This document shows positions 48,434-60,900 of a DNA stretch of 64,000 nt, piece after piece (within the stretch, counting starts at the first letter, position 1; each line of letters begins with the position of its first letter). Position numbers and translations under genes: made by a program. This DNA comes from Acanthopleura granulata (taxonomy: Eukaryota > Mollusca > Polyplacophora > Chitonida > Chitonidae). A model generated the notes under the pieces. That model made no database searches, had not been told where the DNA came from, and was given only the letters and a program-made list of their open reading frames with translations. Where the stretch lies: contig JABBOT010000011.1 in NCBI GenBank assembly GCA_016165875.1, positions 13,021,766 to 13,085,765 on the forward strand, written 5' to 3'.

Positions 48434-48770
48434 GTTTTCCGGAAGTACACGTCTGCTAAACACGAGAAAAACGTTTGCCACAGTAATTAATAATCTTTAA
48501 CGTTTTTATGAAAGATAAAGGTAATTTTATGTTGTGGTTTATAATAAATACACTCATATACTGTAAATAATAAATAGAAGTGATGATTAATGCAACACTT
48601 TATATCTATGTTTGAGTTAGAGGCTGTACATACACTTCCGGTAAAATTCCAATCTGCAAGACGATCAAGAAAAGTGTAGGAAAAGTGCAGTTTTGAATCA
48701 AATATTGTGTAAGTGTCACACTTATTAGAGTATATGTTTGGTTTTGCTTAAGCGTAAGACAAGCAAGAAG
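48396..48770. promoter_or_regulatory. Likely SPCS2 promoter, possibly shared with IFT81
   Basis: SPCS2 (minus) and IFT81 (plus) are head-to-head. ETS-type motifs flank the interval: CCGGAAGT at 48439-48446, six bases from the SPCS2 ATG, and ACTTCCGG at 48634-48641. A donor-like GTAAGT at 48709 could end a noncoding first exon of IFT81, whose upstream UTR exon is otherwise unplaced. No TATA box is evident. The IFT81 coding start is 3.5 kb away, so a shared promoter is inference. Confidence 0.4.
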
Positions 48771-50854
48771 GTAGGTTTGTAGAAATCAGAATGTTCACTT
48801 TAAACCATTAATTGAAGAAATGCGTAGCAACCAAATGAGCGTCCTTAGTTGCACCGTGCCCTGAGACATTGTCGTCTGCTTGGACTAATGAAACATGATT
48901 GCTTGTGTCCCGTCATGAGAATTTTTCACGAGGATGCAGACAGGGTCCCAGTTTTCATTATTCATTATTTATATACTAGTGTCGATGTGTGGAACAGACT
49001 TTTAATTATAATGCTACAAGGAAGGATGTTCAAAGTCATGAATTTACCCATTACAGTCTGAATTAAAAGGAATTATTCCACGTTTTATTTGTAATGATAC
49101 AGACTAAAATCTCTGAAACAGCATGGTTTTTCATAACTTTTTCTAACCACCAACTCCATGAAATTATCTCCCTTCATGTATTAACTAATTTAGTGTTACA
49201 GTTATGTGCCCAAACAAGTTCTAGACCTTGGCCGAGCAAAGTGAGCACAGGATGTTATTTTAAAATTCTGACATTCATTGCAACCGTGAGTCATTACCCA
49301 AACTGAATAAAATCGCCGACCTCTGAACTCAAAGTTGATGGAACTGCTCTGGAGGAGGTCTGCACTGGTGTCACGCAAACTCATATTTCCAGAAACAAAA
49401 TTTTTTTTATGCCCTTCCTCTTTTTTTTGTTGTGAAGGTTGAAGTAGAGCATACAAACGACAATGAAAATGTTATAGTTTTCGAGATATTTTCAAAGCCA
49501 GAACTCTATTACACTTCGATCAGGACCAAAAGTAGGTGACGAGATTTTTCAAAACGGCTGCCAACGGTGAACCGTTTAGAGTGGAGTGTCAGTAATGGCC
49601 ATTGACTTCCAGTTTGGAGATATCTGCGCCGATTTTGTTGAGTTTGGGTGATGGACACGATGTTACAATGAATCAGAATGTCAATGTCAGAATAAAACCC
49701 AGAGTTCAAATAGATGGATTATTTCCTATGTAAAGGCTCCAAGGCGCATGGGTTAAAAAGACCAAAGTTCCACAACCTATTCAGTGAATGAAGCTAAGAA
49801 ACGGGTGAATAATGGAAAAAATTCAGATATGATGACAAAATGATGTGGGTAGTGAAAATGGCGGTGACGGGAAAGTGGCAATCAAGTTTCATTGGCCTTA
49901 TGTTTAGTTTTGTTGGGTTTTCTTCATTACATTTGTTTTAGCTTACCTTCAAAATTCTAACAGTTTTATTTCAAGGTACACTTTGGAAGAGATTATTCTT
50001 CTACTCATGTAGGTGGGAAGTCTGTTCGAGCGATTTGGGACGTTTCCTTGATCATGAATCCGGCCATTTAGTATATATGATGCCCATATTCATCCATCGA
50101 TTTTCTTCAAGCCAAGTTTCAAACTCATACTTCCCTGGGAGGGGGCAGGGGGCTAAAATTGGGTGGTGACGTGGTAGACGTCAGTACAGGCACAATATTC
50201 AGTATTGTCATGATTGTGGTTGCAATATGGCAAAAATGCCATAGGCCCTGAGGTGATTCACAATTCCTTGTTTCCAGTTACCACCTGCATGCCATTTTAC
50301 TCCATGTGTGGGAATGCGTTATTTCATTTTTGTGGCCTGAAATTGTCATCAAAGATATGATTATCACAAAATTTAGGCGAATGGTGATAATAAAAATTGT
50401 TCTGCCACCCTCACCGATTTTTCAAAATATTCTGATGACAAACAAGGAAGGAAATGACTGTCATAGGCCCAGTCATTCTTTCAATCTCTCAATTCTTTAC
50501 AACTCTCTAGCCACATTCACTTAATGTGGTGTTCCCACATGAAAGTAAAATCTGACATTTATATATAAAAACTATAATTAGTGAAATCCCAGTATTCTGA
50601 TATTTCACACCCAGACGTCATGATGTCAAAAAAGAAACATTTTATTTTATAAAGCTCCAATCTGCTCTCTGCGATATGATGTCATAATGCAAGTTTAGTC
50701 AACTGCTGCATTATCACGTCACATAAGAAGACACGACGTCATATAACACGTCATGTACACAACCTCATGCTCAATGCATATCTGTGACAGCATAGGGCTA
50801 GAAAAAGTGCCGAAAACTCTTTAAAGTACACAAAATCATGATACTGTTAAGCTA
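48771..50854. other. Upstream region of IFT81, nothing recognised
   Basis: Noncoding DNA that should belong to the 5' UTR intron of IFT81 if its first exon lies near the SPCS2 promoter. No repeat family or conserved frame was recognised before the hairpin at 50855. Confidence 0.5.
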
Positions 50855-51100
50855 TAAATAATAAATAGAATATTGCACAGGGAAGGTTGAATGCCATAAA
50901 TATTGTTGTTGTGAGAGATGGAAATGATAACCCACTTAATGCTTTTCATTAGAGGTGGAATGATAACCCCTGAGGCACGAAATGATAACCCATGAGACTT
51001 GAAGCATCTCGTGGGTTATTATTTCCACCCCTCACTCTAACAATATTTATGGTATTCAGCCTTCACTATGCAATATCCGCTATATATTTTATTATTCACA
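50855..51100. repeat. Long imperfect hairpin upstream of IFT81
   Basis: TATTGCACAGGGAAGGTTGA, GCCATAAATATTGTTG and GATGGAAATGATAACCCAC on the left are mirrored on the right by GTGGGTTATTATTTCCACC, CAATATTTATGGTATTCAGC and ATGCAATATCCGCTATA. The outer AT-rich ends also pair. The centre contains three ATGATAACCC words. It looks like a MITE-type foldback element. Confidence 0.8.
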
Positions 51101-51940
51101 ACATAGTGAAATCAACAAAAAAATTTAGCCTTTGGGACACTGCTTTGATTGGCTTTTAAGGGCAAGTAACTCCTCTTGGTACTTTTGAAAAAAAGTGAAA
51201 ATGTAACCTCACTGCACTGAGAACATATAAATGGAACACTTCAGCAATGAAACCATTTGTATACTTCTTTGTGTTTGTCTTTAAAATGAAGCATACTTAT
51301 AAGACAAATGAAAAGTTACATTTAACAATATATCAAATTTACTGCAAAATTTTGCATTATTTCATGACAAAATGAACGCTTTTACCACAAGTGCTGTAAC
51401 AGAGGCCTGAACACATATTTAAGCATTGAAATATTTCCCTGCATTTATGGAAGATACGTGCAGTAATCTTCTCAGTCACATTAGTGTCAGTTATGACTGG
51501 GGATAGTAAAAGATAGAAAATAATGTTAATATGAAATCGGACAAAAATTAGCATTCAAGCTTTAATGCTTGAGAGCAGGCCTTTGCAGAAGTTTGTGTCT
51601 CATGGGTTACTGTTTGACAAACTGGTAGGCTGCATATAAAATTTCCCAGATATGTTGTTATAGATATGGGAGAACTGGTCTGGAAAAATAAAGGACATCT
51701 ATTTAGATAGGCTAAGCACTATTTATAAATTTCTTTCTTTTTTTTTTTTTTTATTATCATTATAATCTTATGTTTTCTGGACATTGCAGTTTTTATGTAA
51801 AATCTATTTATGAAATTGAGCAATTATTCTGTCTTATGGACAACACGAGTGTTTTTATTGGAAATGTGCTTTGACTTGTTTTCTATTTTCCTGTCCATCC
51901 GTAAGTCATGGTTGCTAATTATATTTATGTTCCTTTACAG

Positions 51941-54900
51941 TCAGTTGCTGAGGAAAGGTTATTTATCATCATGAGTGAGCAGGTGAAATTTATCATCCAG
52001 GAGTTGAACAAGGAGCCATTCAATAAGGGCTTTAACTTGATCAGTTTTGATCAGTTAGAACCCTTAGCTCTTCTCCAGGTCCTCACAGACATTTTGGGGG
52101 TTATTGACCCTAGGGTAAGTACATTTGCAGAGGCAATAGAGTTAAAAAAAAAAAAAGACGAAATGCATGTACCTCAAGAAAATATTAGATTGTTTTGAAA
52201 TTTTTTCATGCTAGACCAATGTATTATCCACATAAGACTTGAACTGTATACTCACACTCAAAAGAAATGCAAGTTGAGTATCAAGTATAAATGTTATTTA
52301 TTTTCAACAGTAAAGACAAGAATTACAAGTAGGGTGAGATTGAAAAAAATTTGACTGAAGACATTTTAATGGATGGAAACACAGATGACATCATTATTTT
52401 TCCTAAAGGTTAAGGAGTCACACAGTTTCTTGTCAGTACCCAGTATGTCAGTCAGCACCTAGTGTGACCACCATCAGCATTGATTACTGCGACACACTGA
52501 GTTGATCAGATGATTTGTGAAGGCCCTAGGGATCCACCTGCACACCTCCAGAGAGGCTGTGCGTAGTTCATGGGTAGTTGATGGGACTGGTATCATCCCA
52601 CAAGTGTTCGATGGGGTTCAGATTAGGGCGGAGGGCTGGCGACAGTAGAAGACGGATGTTGTGCTTTTGGAGAGAGGCCATGGTAGATGTGGCAGTATGG
52701 GGATGAGCAGTCGTCCTGCTGGAAAATGTGTTGTTGTTGGTGTGCAAAAAATGGAACCACATGAGGTGTTATCACTTAGTCAATGTAACGCTGAGCTATG
52801 ACGCCATGTCCCCGACCTTTACCAACATTCTGGAAGCACATGGGTCCAAAAATCATGTTAAATCCAATCCCAGCCCTTATCATGACGCCAGGTTCACCCC
52901 ATGGATCTGTTTCCCAAATGTTTCTGTCGGTGAAACGATCACCTCAATTTTGATGACCCTGTGCCCACTGAAATCGTGCTTGTTGATGCCTTGGCTAGGA
53001 GAAGGGGACAATGTACTGTTCGGCGACTTGTGAGGCGTCGGATTACAGTGTCCTGGTTAATGCGTCGATTGTGTATTCCAGTGGTCTCTATGGTGGCAAC
53101 GGATAATCTGCCAATCTTGTCGAGGTGAAGTGACCCCAGGATGACCGCTCCAAGGAAGGTCATTTGTGGACTATGTGGCATTGTATCCATGCTGGAGACG
53201 GTAAATTGTGGTTATGTGTACGTTGAAATGATGGGTAACTTCTTGAACAGACTCTACAGCTTTCAAACGTCCGATAGCCTGGTTTCTCTGAATTTGAATT
53301 AAGCGTGGCATTGTTGTACAAGGAGTGAAAGGCCCAATATTTGCCACAGTTTTATACCCACTAAAGTTCGTGACAATTCCTGCATGTTTGATTTCACAAG
53401 AAAAAATAAAACTTGCATTTCTTTTGTATGTGAGTATATATTGCAGAAGCCTAGGTTCAGTTTCTAAGCTCAAAACTGAGCACGTGTTCTTGCAGAGTAC
53501 CTTCCACCTTTATTGGCAGTCAGCATTTAAGGTATACATTTATATCATTCAGAATGGTGTTACAGTATTTGTCAATTATTTGTTGGATGTTTTTGATTTC
53601 ATATATATGGTCATTGGGTCTGAAGTGTCCTACTCTTAAGCTTTTATTGGGATTTTGAAAACTTTTTTTTATTGCTCTTGCAACCTTAAAGTAAAAGACA
53701 GCTCATGACAGTGGCACTGTTCATTAAAAAGATTATAAAATTCTCTCTAGAATGTAAAAACCTGTTTGAATTTGTATGAATTCTGGGGATCTGAAGGCGA
53801 CCATGCTTTTAAGCTTATGAGAGACTGACCAATCAGAAAGTTCGGAGATATCAGCTGTTTATAAGCTGTAAATCTCCTGAGTTGACTGTCAATGTAACAT
53901 GTAATAACATAGGGACAAGACACTGTTTTAATGTTATATGTTTTAATTATATTAAGTTCATCTGTGAACAACACTACAAAGTATTTCCAGACCATTGTGT
54001 TGTGGAGGGAGTAAGTTTCTTGATGATGCCTGTTGTAAATTTACCTATGTAAGTTTCAACCGCATCCCCAGCAGCTTACTACAGTCTCAGACGACAACGT
54101 TGTTCTTTCTGCGCGAAAGATTTACTTCACAGCCCAGACAGAATGGCTGCGTTTCATACCAAAGAGGCACGGTCAAATATCAATTTACACTGTTGTAGTA
54201 GCTGTTAGAAAAAATACTTAACCGAAATAAACATAATATTGTCCAACCTTTTGGCAGACTTAACTTAAAACATGCGCTGTCTTTCACTTTAATATATTTA
54301 AGTCCATATCTTTGTCATTTACGAGAATAAAGCAAAAATGATTTCCTAGCGACGGGCCCAATTTTTCTGGCATGGTCGTGTGACGTTCAGCAAAGAATGT
54401 TTCAAAGGACGGCACTGGTAACTGAATTAAGTGGTGATAAGTCACAGGTCAGTGAGACCAGCCCACAATTCCACTGGGCTCACAGCAGCACACCAGTGTT
54501 AATTTCAAGGGTCTAAGGTTGAATGCAGTCACAGAAATTTATCCATAACTAGTTTCAAGGTAGATGTTGGCTGAACTGCTGAAGCATGTCAGAGCCCAGG
54601 ACATTAGACTTCATGTGAAAAACGAAATTACAAAAAAAATTGTGTATGAATAATTTCTGAATATGCATTTTAATATATGAAGAGGTTGAATTATTATGAT
54701 TTTGTGTGTGGCTTTATATTATTGTACCTACCTTGTTCCTGTTGGTTTTGTTTTGGTAGCAAAAAGTTGACATTCGTGAGGAATCACCGGATCAGACGGC
54801 TGTGAGGATGTTTAGCTGCCTGAGAATCCTGAAGTACAAGCCAAGCACAGAAAACCTGTAAGCAAGGGTTTTTGGAACTGTTTTATTTTAATATATGTGC

Positions 54901-57900
54901 TTTAAAATTGTACAGTAATCCATTTGACTGAAGTCCCAATATAAATTGTATGATCTTTCAGACTTGTACCACTTGGGCAATCTTGGTTTTTTCGGGTACA
55001 TATAATACACAGATACAATTTTGTAATACATTCATCATTTAGCATGGAAGTACCAGATATTGGTACAGTCACATTACATGTTTACTCATTTTCCCATCTG
55101 TCATTGTTTTTAAACCAGAGGCATTGGTAAAAAATCAGCACTTCGTGACCCCAGCTTAATGAGCAATTTGATCATATAAATTGTGTGCTTAATGGAAAGT
55201 TAATCGAAAATTTGCCAATGGTTGGTGTTTACCGGAAGCATTTCAGTTCCCTCCACTGTCCAAGATTAAAAAATATAGGGTGTATATAGGCATCGTTGTG
55301 CATGCCTGAATATTTACCTTCGTGTGTAGAAAATTCGGACAACCCTCAAAGTGTGCACGAAAAACAAAACTAACTATTGTATCAGCTTTACAGTGTTGTG
55401 TCCAATTCCATCTATGATGCAGTGAACCTCAAGCTGAGTACTGTGAACATTTTGTTCAGTCAGAAGATAATCTAGTTAGGTGTCTAATTGTTGTTTAGAT
55501 TTGGCCAGTCTAAAAGTTGTACACTTAGCCGAATTCATCTACCCTTTCATGTATGAAAGAGCAACTTTTAGTGTAATTTGTTCGCCTTTTAGGTTAGAGT
55601 TTGGAGACAAAACTGCATCACGTGAGTTAGACAGTTTTATGGCCTATCAAAAAGTATAATTTCATTTAAAGTATCATTTCTGAGTCTGCTCAGAGTAATG
55701 CCCTTTAAGATATGCCTGAATAAACATCTTGCAAACATGTGAAAAGACTGAACAATTACTGTATCTTTATTCCTGTAATTCTGTCATACCTGTGTTTGTC
55801 ATTATAGGAGCACTTTCAGAACTGGTCTGGTGCAGGCAGACAAGCCAGTGATCTACCCCATCATGGAGTGGCTCTTACAGAAGAAGGAAGAACTGAAGAA
55901 GAGGGCTTACCTGGCAAAATTCCTTGTTAAGGTGGAGGTGCCACCTGACATAATGCAGGACGACCAAGTCAATGATATATATGCACAGGTGAGTCCAGTA
56001 CTTACTTTCTGGTTGCTCCGAATATTACAATCATAGTACATGTACAAAGTAGCCAAATGCACGAAATTTCTCTATATTGTATATACGGCCATTTAATGAA
56101 ACCTTTCCCTGCTGGCTGATCATCTTACATCTTGCTCTTGACAGTATGAAGAGTTGATCACTCAGTTCAAAGATCTTCACAAGCAACATGAGAATCTGAG
56201 AAGTACAGGACTGAACACCACTGAGATCCGCAAGGACATCTCTAATATGGAGGAGGAGAAAGATCAGTTGATGAAGAGGATAGAGCGACTAAAACGCAAG
56301 GTAAGTAATGTTGTAACTGTTTTTATCCGCCCATCGTCAGTGGCACCTCTGTCTATGTGTAGACTTGACACTACTATTAAATCAACAGAATCATTTTGCG
56401 TTACAGAAATTTGCTAACTTTTGGCCTGTACCACCAGAGCAGAAGCCTTGCAAGGATTTAAAATTAAGAGAGTTATGCCCCCTGTTTGTGATAAATGTAG
56501 TTCTTTTTTTTTTCCAGAAAACACACTGAATTTTGAGAACTTTTTGGCTTCACACATGTTGTTTAAAATAAAACCACAAACCATTGACTAATGTCTAGTC
56601 CAGTGTTGGAATTCAGCTCTGGTGTATGGTTAAAGAGGTTTGTCAAGTCTGCAAGTACACTTCTGAGAGTCTTTGCTGATAAGACTCCAGCATTACAAAG
56701 TTGTCTTCAACATGTTAGGCTTAATTTAATAGTTCCCCTTAACTTAGATTAGAATTTAACTGCTGATGTTATTTTCATCATGGAGATCAATGGCAATTCT
56801 TGGTATTTAAGTAAACATTCTTCAGATGTGTCACAATATTAGCACGGTAATCTGTTGACTTGAGACTGAAATTAAGACAAAGTTTGACATAAGTCTGGGA
56901 CAGTTTCATGATCCTTGGGCCTGGAGGCTTCACTCTTGCTGCTGCTTAACTGTGCGCAGTCATACAGCTGAGGTTGGGAATCTCGCTCTTTGCAGTTGGA
57001 CAAGCTTTGACTCGGATTGTTTGTGATGTCCAAATTCCTTGCCAGGAATTCTGGATTATCAGGGCTCAGTCTCAGTTTCCTTAACCCAAATGCCTCACAG
57101 CCATGAGATTACTGAAATAATGTTTAAATGTGAATCATCGATCAAACAGTCCTCGTAAATAAATTATTTTTTTTCTCCTAATTTGAATATTTATAGAGAT
57201 GTGGTGTGTTTACCTGTAACAGGTGGAGAGTCACCCCAACTCCCAGTCCATGATGAATGTGGCCAAGAACCTGAGAAAGGAGAGAGACCGCGATACGAAG
57301 CTGGCTGCTCAGAGACAGGAACAGAAAAATCTGGTACAGTGGGACTCACACAAACAGCTTCATGTTAGACAAGCCTATATGTACCTTGTAAACAGTTGAA
57401 GACTTTGCTAGTTTTACAGTTTAAAAGAAAAGACAAGTCTAGACCAAATGTATAAATCTGCATCTATGAAGTATCCCACATACATACATCGAAGCATATT
57501 GAGAAAACTGGAAGTGTGGCCCATGCATGTTATAAATTTTAACCAATCAGACTTAAGTTATTTCTATTATTCAAGAATGCAGTTGTTTTAACTGGAATTA
57601 TGGGAACACTATTCTGGCTTTTACCCACTTTTCACTTTGATGTGGTCAGTGCTGTATAAGTGATAATTCAAACACTTGTGAACTAGTACAATATGTGCAA
57701 TGATGAAAATACAATACGGCCCTTGTTGACTCATATGGCTAAAACTATGATGTCATAGGCTCAAACCCAGCCCCCACTAGTTTGGCTGCGGCTTTAACTA
57801 AGGTGCATTATCAGTTACCTGATGGAGAGGGGTGGTTAAGTTGGCCACTTTGGTTTTCTTCCTGCATAAAGCAGACTGCCATGGTATGAATGATAAATTT

Positions 57901-60900
57901 CACAGTTTTTACATTAAAAACCATTCAAATAAAGAAATAAATACAGTATCTAAACTTTCATCCATGAGCAACACATTCAGTTTACCTGAGTTCTGATTGT
58001 CGTAAGTTTTAGAGCCAATATTTGATAAGAGCGTTATTTGACTTAATCAGTTGATTACAGTTTATGAAACTGTGGCTGCATTGACCTCTTGCTCACACCT
58101 TAGTTTGTTTTATGTAGGTACATGTATTCAGATAAAACTTTATAGATTCCAGCTTCACTGCCCTTTATCCTCTTTCTCTTAAACGTGTCTTCTCTGTGTT
58201 GAAGACACTGCAGTTACAGTTTGAACTGTTTATCCTGGTGTTCAGATTCAGCACTGTGAACAGAGAATTCAGCGACTACAACAACAACTGAGGGACATTA
58301 GACAGGCCAGTGTGGGAGCCACCCCTGAAGGTAACTTCTTCTTTCAGTCTCTTGATGTATTACACTTATTACATGCGTAAGGTGGTTTTATTTCCAGTTC
58401 TGGGTGACAATATGCAGTCATATGTGTTCTTGGGACTGTTTGAACAGTTCATTGACCATTGTTTTTCTCCAACTGATATATATGGCGTTCAAGTCACTAC
58501 CTCAGATGTGGGGAAGTTCATCAGTTTAACCCTAACAAGGTTGACTGGTTTGACCCAGCCCTAAAATTAGCCCTCATTGAATAAGTGAAAAATTCTGAGG
58601 CAATTCTTAAGCTAAGAATTCTAAACTGTCTTCCAACCAAGTACTGATACTATTCCTATTTCATTCTGAGTACTTTTTTCATTATAGTCAGTTTAATGCA
58701 AAGACAACCTCTGTGTGTCTGTTATTGTTTTCCTCAAATTTACTTCACCTACATGTGGCCTGTCTTAAAATTTTGTCCTCTCATTACAGATATACATGTG
58801 TCTATATGTACATGTACTTTTTTCTTATCCAAGTGACAGTATGTTTTACGAGCTCTGCAGGTAGCCTATTTCTTGACTTCTTGTGTGTTTATACAAAGAG
58901 TTGTGATTGAAATTTTCTCTGCTTTTGTCAGGGGTGATTGCCCCTTCGCTTACAAAATGTATTAAACTGTGACCTCTGGTATATTTAATCCTCCATTTTG
59001 TGCCCAGGATTATTACAGCGTCTGGAGGAAGAGACCCGGGCTAACAGTTACATCGTGAAGGAGAAGCTCCCTAAGGAGATAGAGAGTAAGAGGAAGACAA
59101 TTCAGGAGTTACAGAGGGTGGTGATGGTGCCTGCCATGGGGCAGTCTGACCTGGACAACCTCCATGATAAGGTACTCATGTATCTATACTGGGGGTTTAA
59201 CGTTGTGCTCAACAATTTTATCAGTCATATGACGATGAGATTGATAGTTTGGGAATTCTTTTCATTTGAAAAGCTATTAGTTTCTCACTGTTTTTATGTA
59301 GATAATACAGAATAAGAATGATTTAGAAGTTTGAGTCCCAAATTTCTGACCTTATATCCCTGTTGACCGTTTTATGTAATTGTATGTAACATTCCATTTT
59401 CTTCGTGTAGCAGAATTGTTTCAGATGCGTATGTCCCCTTTTCACTCCTTCAGATTGACCAGCTAAATGTGGAGACCAATCAGTTGATCGAGAAGCGAAT
59501 GCGCAGTAATGACCCAATAGATGACAAACTCTCTCTCTTCAGACAACAGGTAAGCAAACCTCTGGTTTAGCTCCACGTACACTCTTCTTAAAAGTTGAAA
59601 ATGCCATCACTGCGAGTTCAAGTCCAGCTCATGCTGGCCTCCTCTCTGGTCGTATGTAGGAAGGTTCGCCAGCAGCCTGCGAATGGTCGTGGGTTTCCCC
59701 TGGTCTCTGTTAGGTTTCCTCCCACCATAATGCTGGCCGCTGTCGTAGAAATGAAATATTCTTGAGTACAGGTTAACACTCCAATGAAATAAAGAAAGCA
59801 GTAAATATTAAAACCGTGTAGTTTTTTTCTGACCCTAAATCAGTGTATATGTGACTTGGAGCTTTAGTTCTCATGTTTTTGATAGAAAGCATAAACCCAC
59901 AATATTTCTGTAAATCAAAGTTACAGAAATATCTGGATGGATTCCCGTAAGGAAACAGTTGAGAAAAAAATATTAATTAAGTAATCGGTGTTAAAGACCT
60001 GTATCAGTCTGACTGCAGGAGACAACCACAACTGCAACTACCTTGCAAGACTTAGTGTATTGTCTCCACTGCCGAATACAGGAACATAGTGGATAAGAAA
60101 GTAGAATCAGTTCTGTCTTTGCTAGGCAGTGTGAATGTCATCGCAGACTAAAAAACATTCTATTTTTTCGGCTTAATTGCAGTTGTAGTAGTCGTCTGGA
60201 TTGAAGATTTATCTCTCATACCACTTACCATTGACTTCATTTACATTAATATTTGCCTGGACAAAAGGAATTAAGGAACAACTTGAATGTGGAGGAATTA
60301 AAACTGGGATTTCCATGAATTTCTTTGAGACAAATGTACAAATGTGATGAAAAGTGAGCCCTGGGACTCTCATGATGCTGAAAGGAAAAGCTGGCATGAT
60401 GTAGGACTGTTCTGTTGAAATGCCTGAGAAATAGTCATGAGGGAATCCTGTTACCCTGTTCTTGTCCATCTGAATTGCTACATGTAAAGTACATGTATTT
60501 TAAGTTTCTGTTTTGGTTTTACTAATGTGTAATGTTCTTCACTTAGCATGCTTCAAAGAAATGCATGTTAATTTTTGACATGCTTATTTTGGACATGAAT
60601 GCATGTTAATTTTCGACATGCTTATTTTGGTCATGAAAAAAATATTTAAAGAGATTAACCAAAAAGTGAGTACATGTGATCATTGTTGCTTTGTCAACTT
60701 GCATGATTTCCAGGCAGCGATCATTAGCCACAAGAAGGAGGCGGCTGCCGTGTCACTCCGTGAGGCCCGGGAAGAGTACAACAAGGCTCTACAGGAAGCG
60801 GAAGAGAAACGGGAGCTCGTCAAGGATGTGGATGGGGGAGAGGTCCTCAAAGGGGATGATGTGAGTTATTTTGTTCAGGCAAGATTTCAGTAATAAGGAG

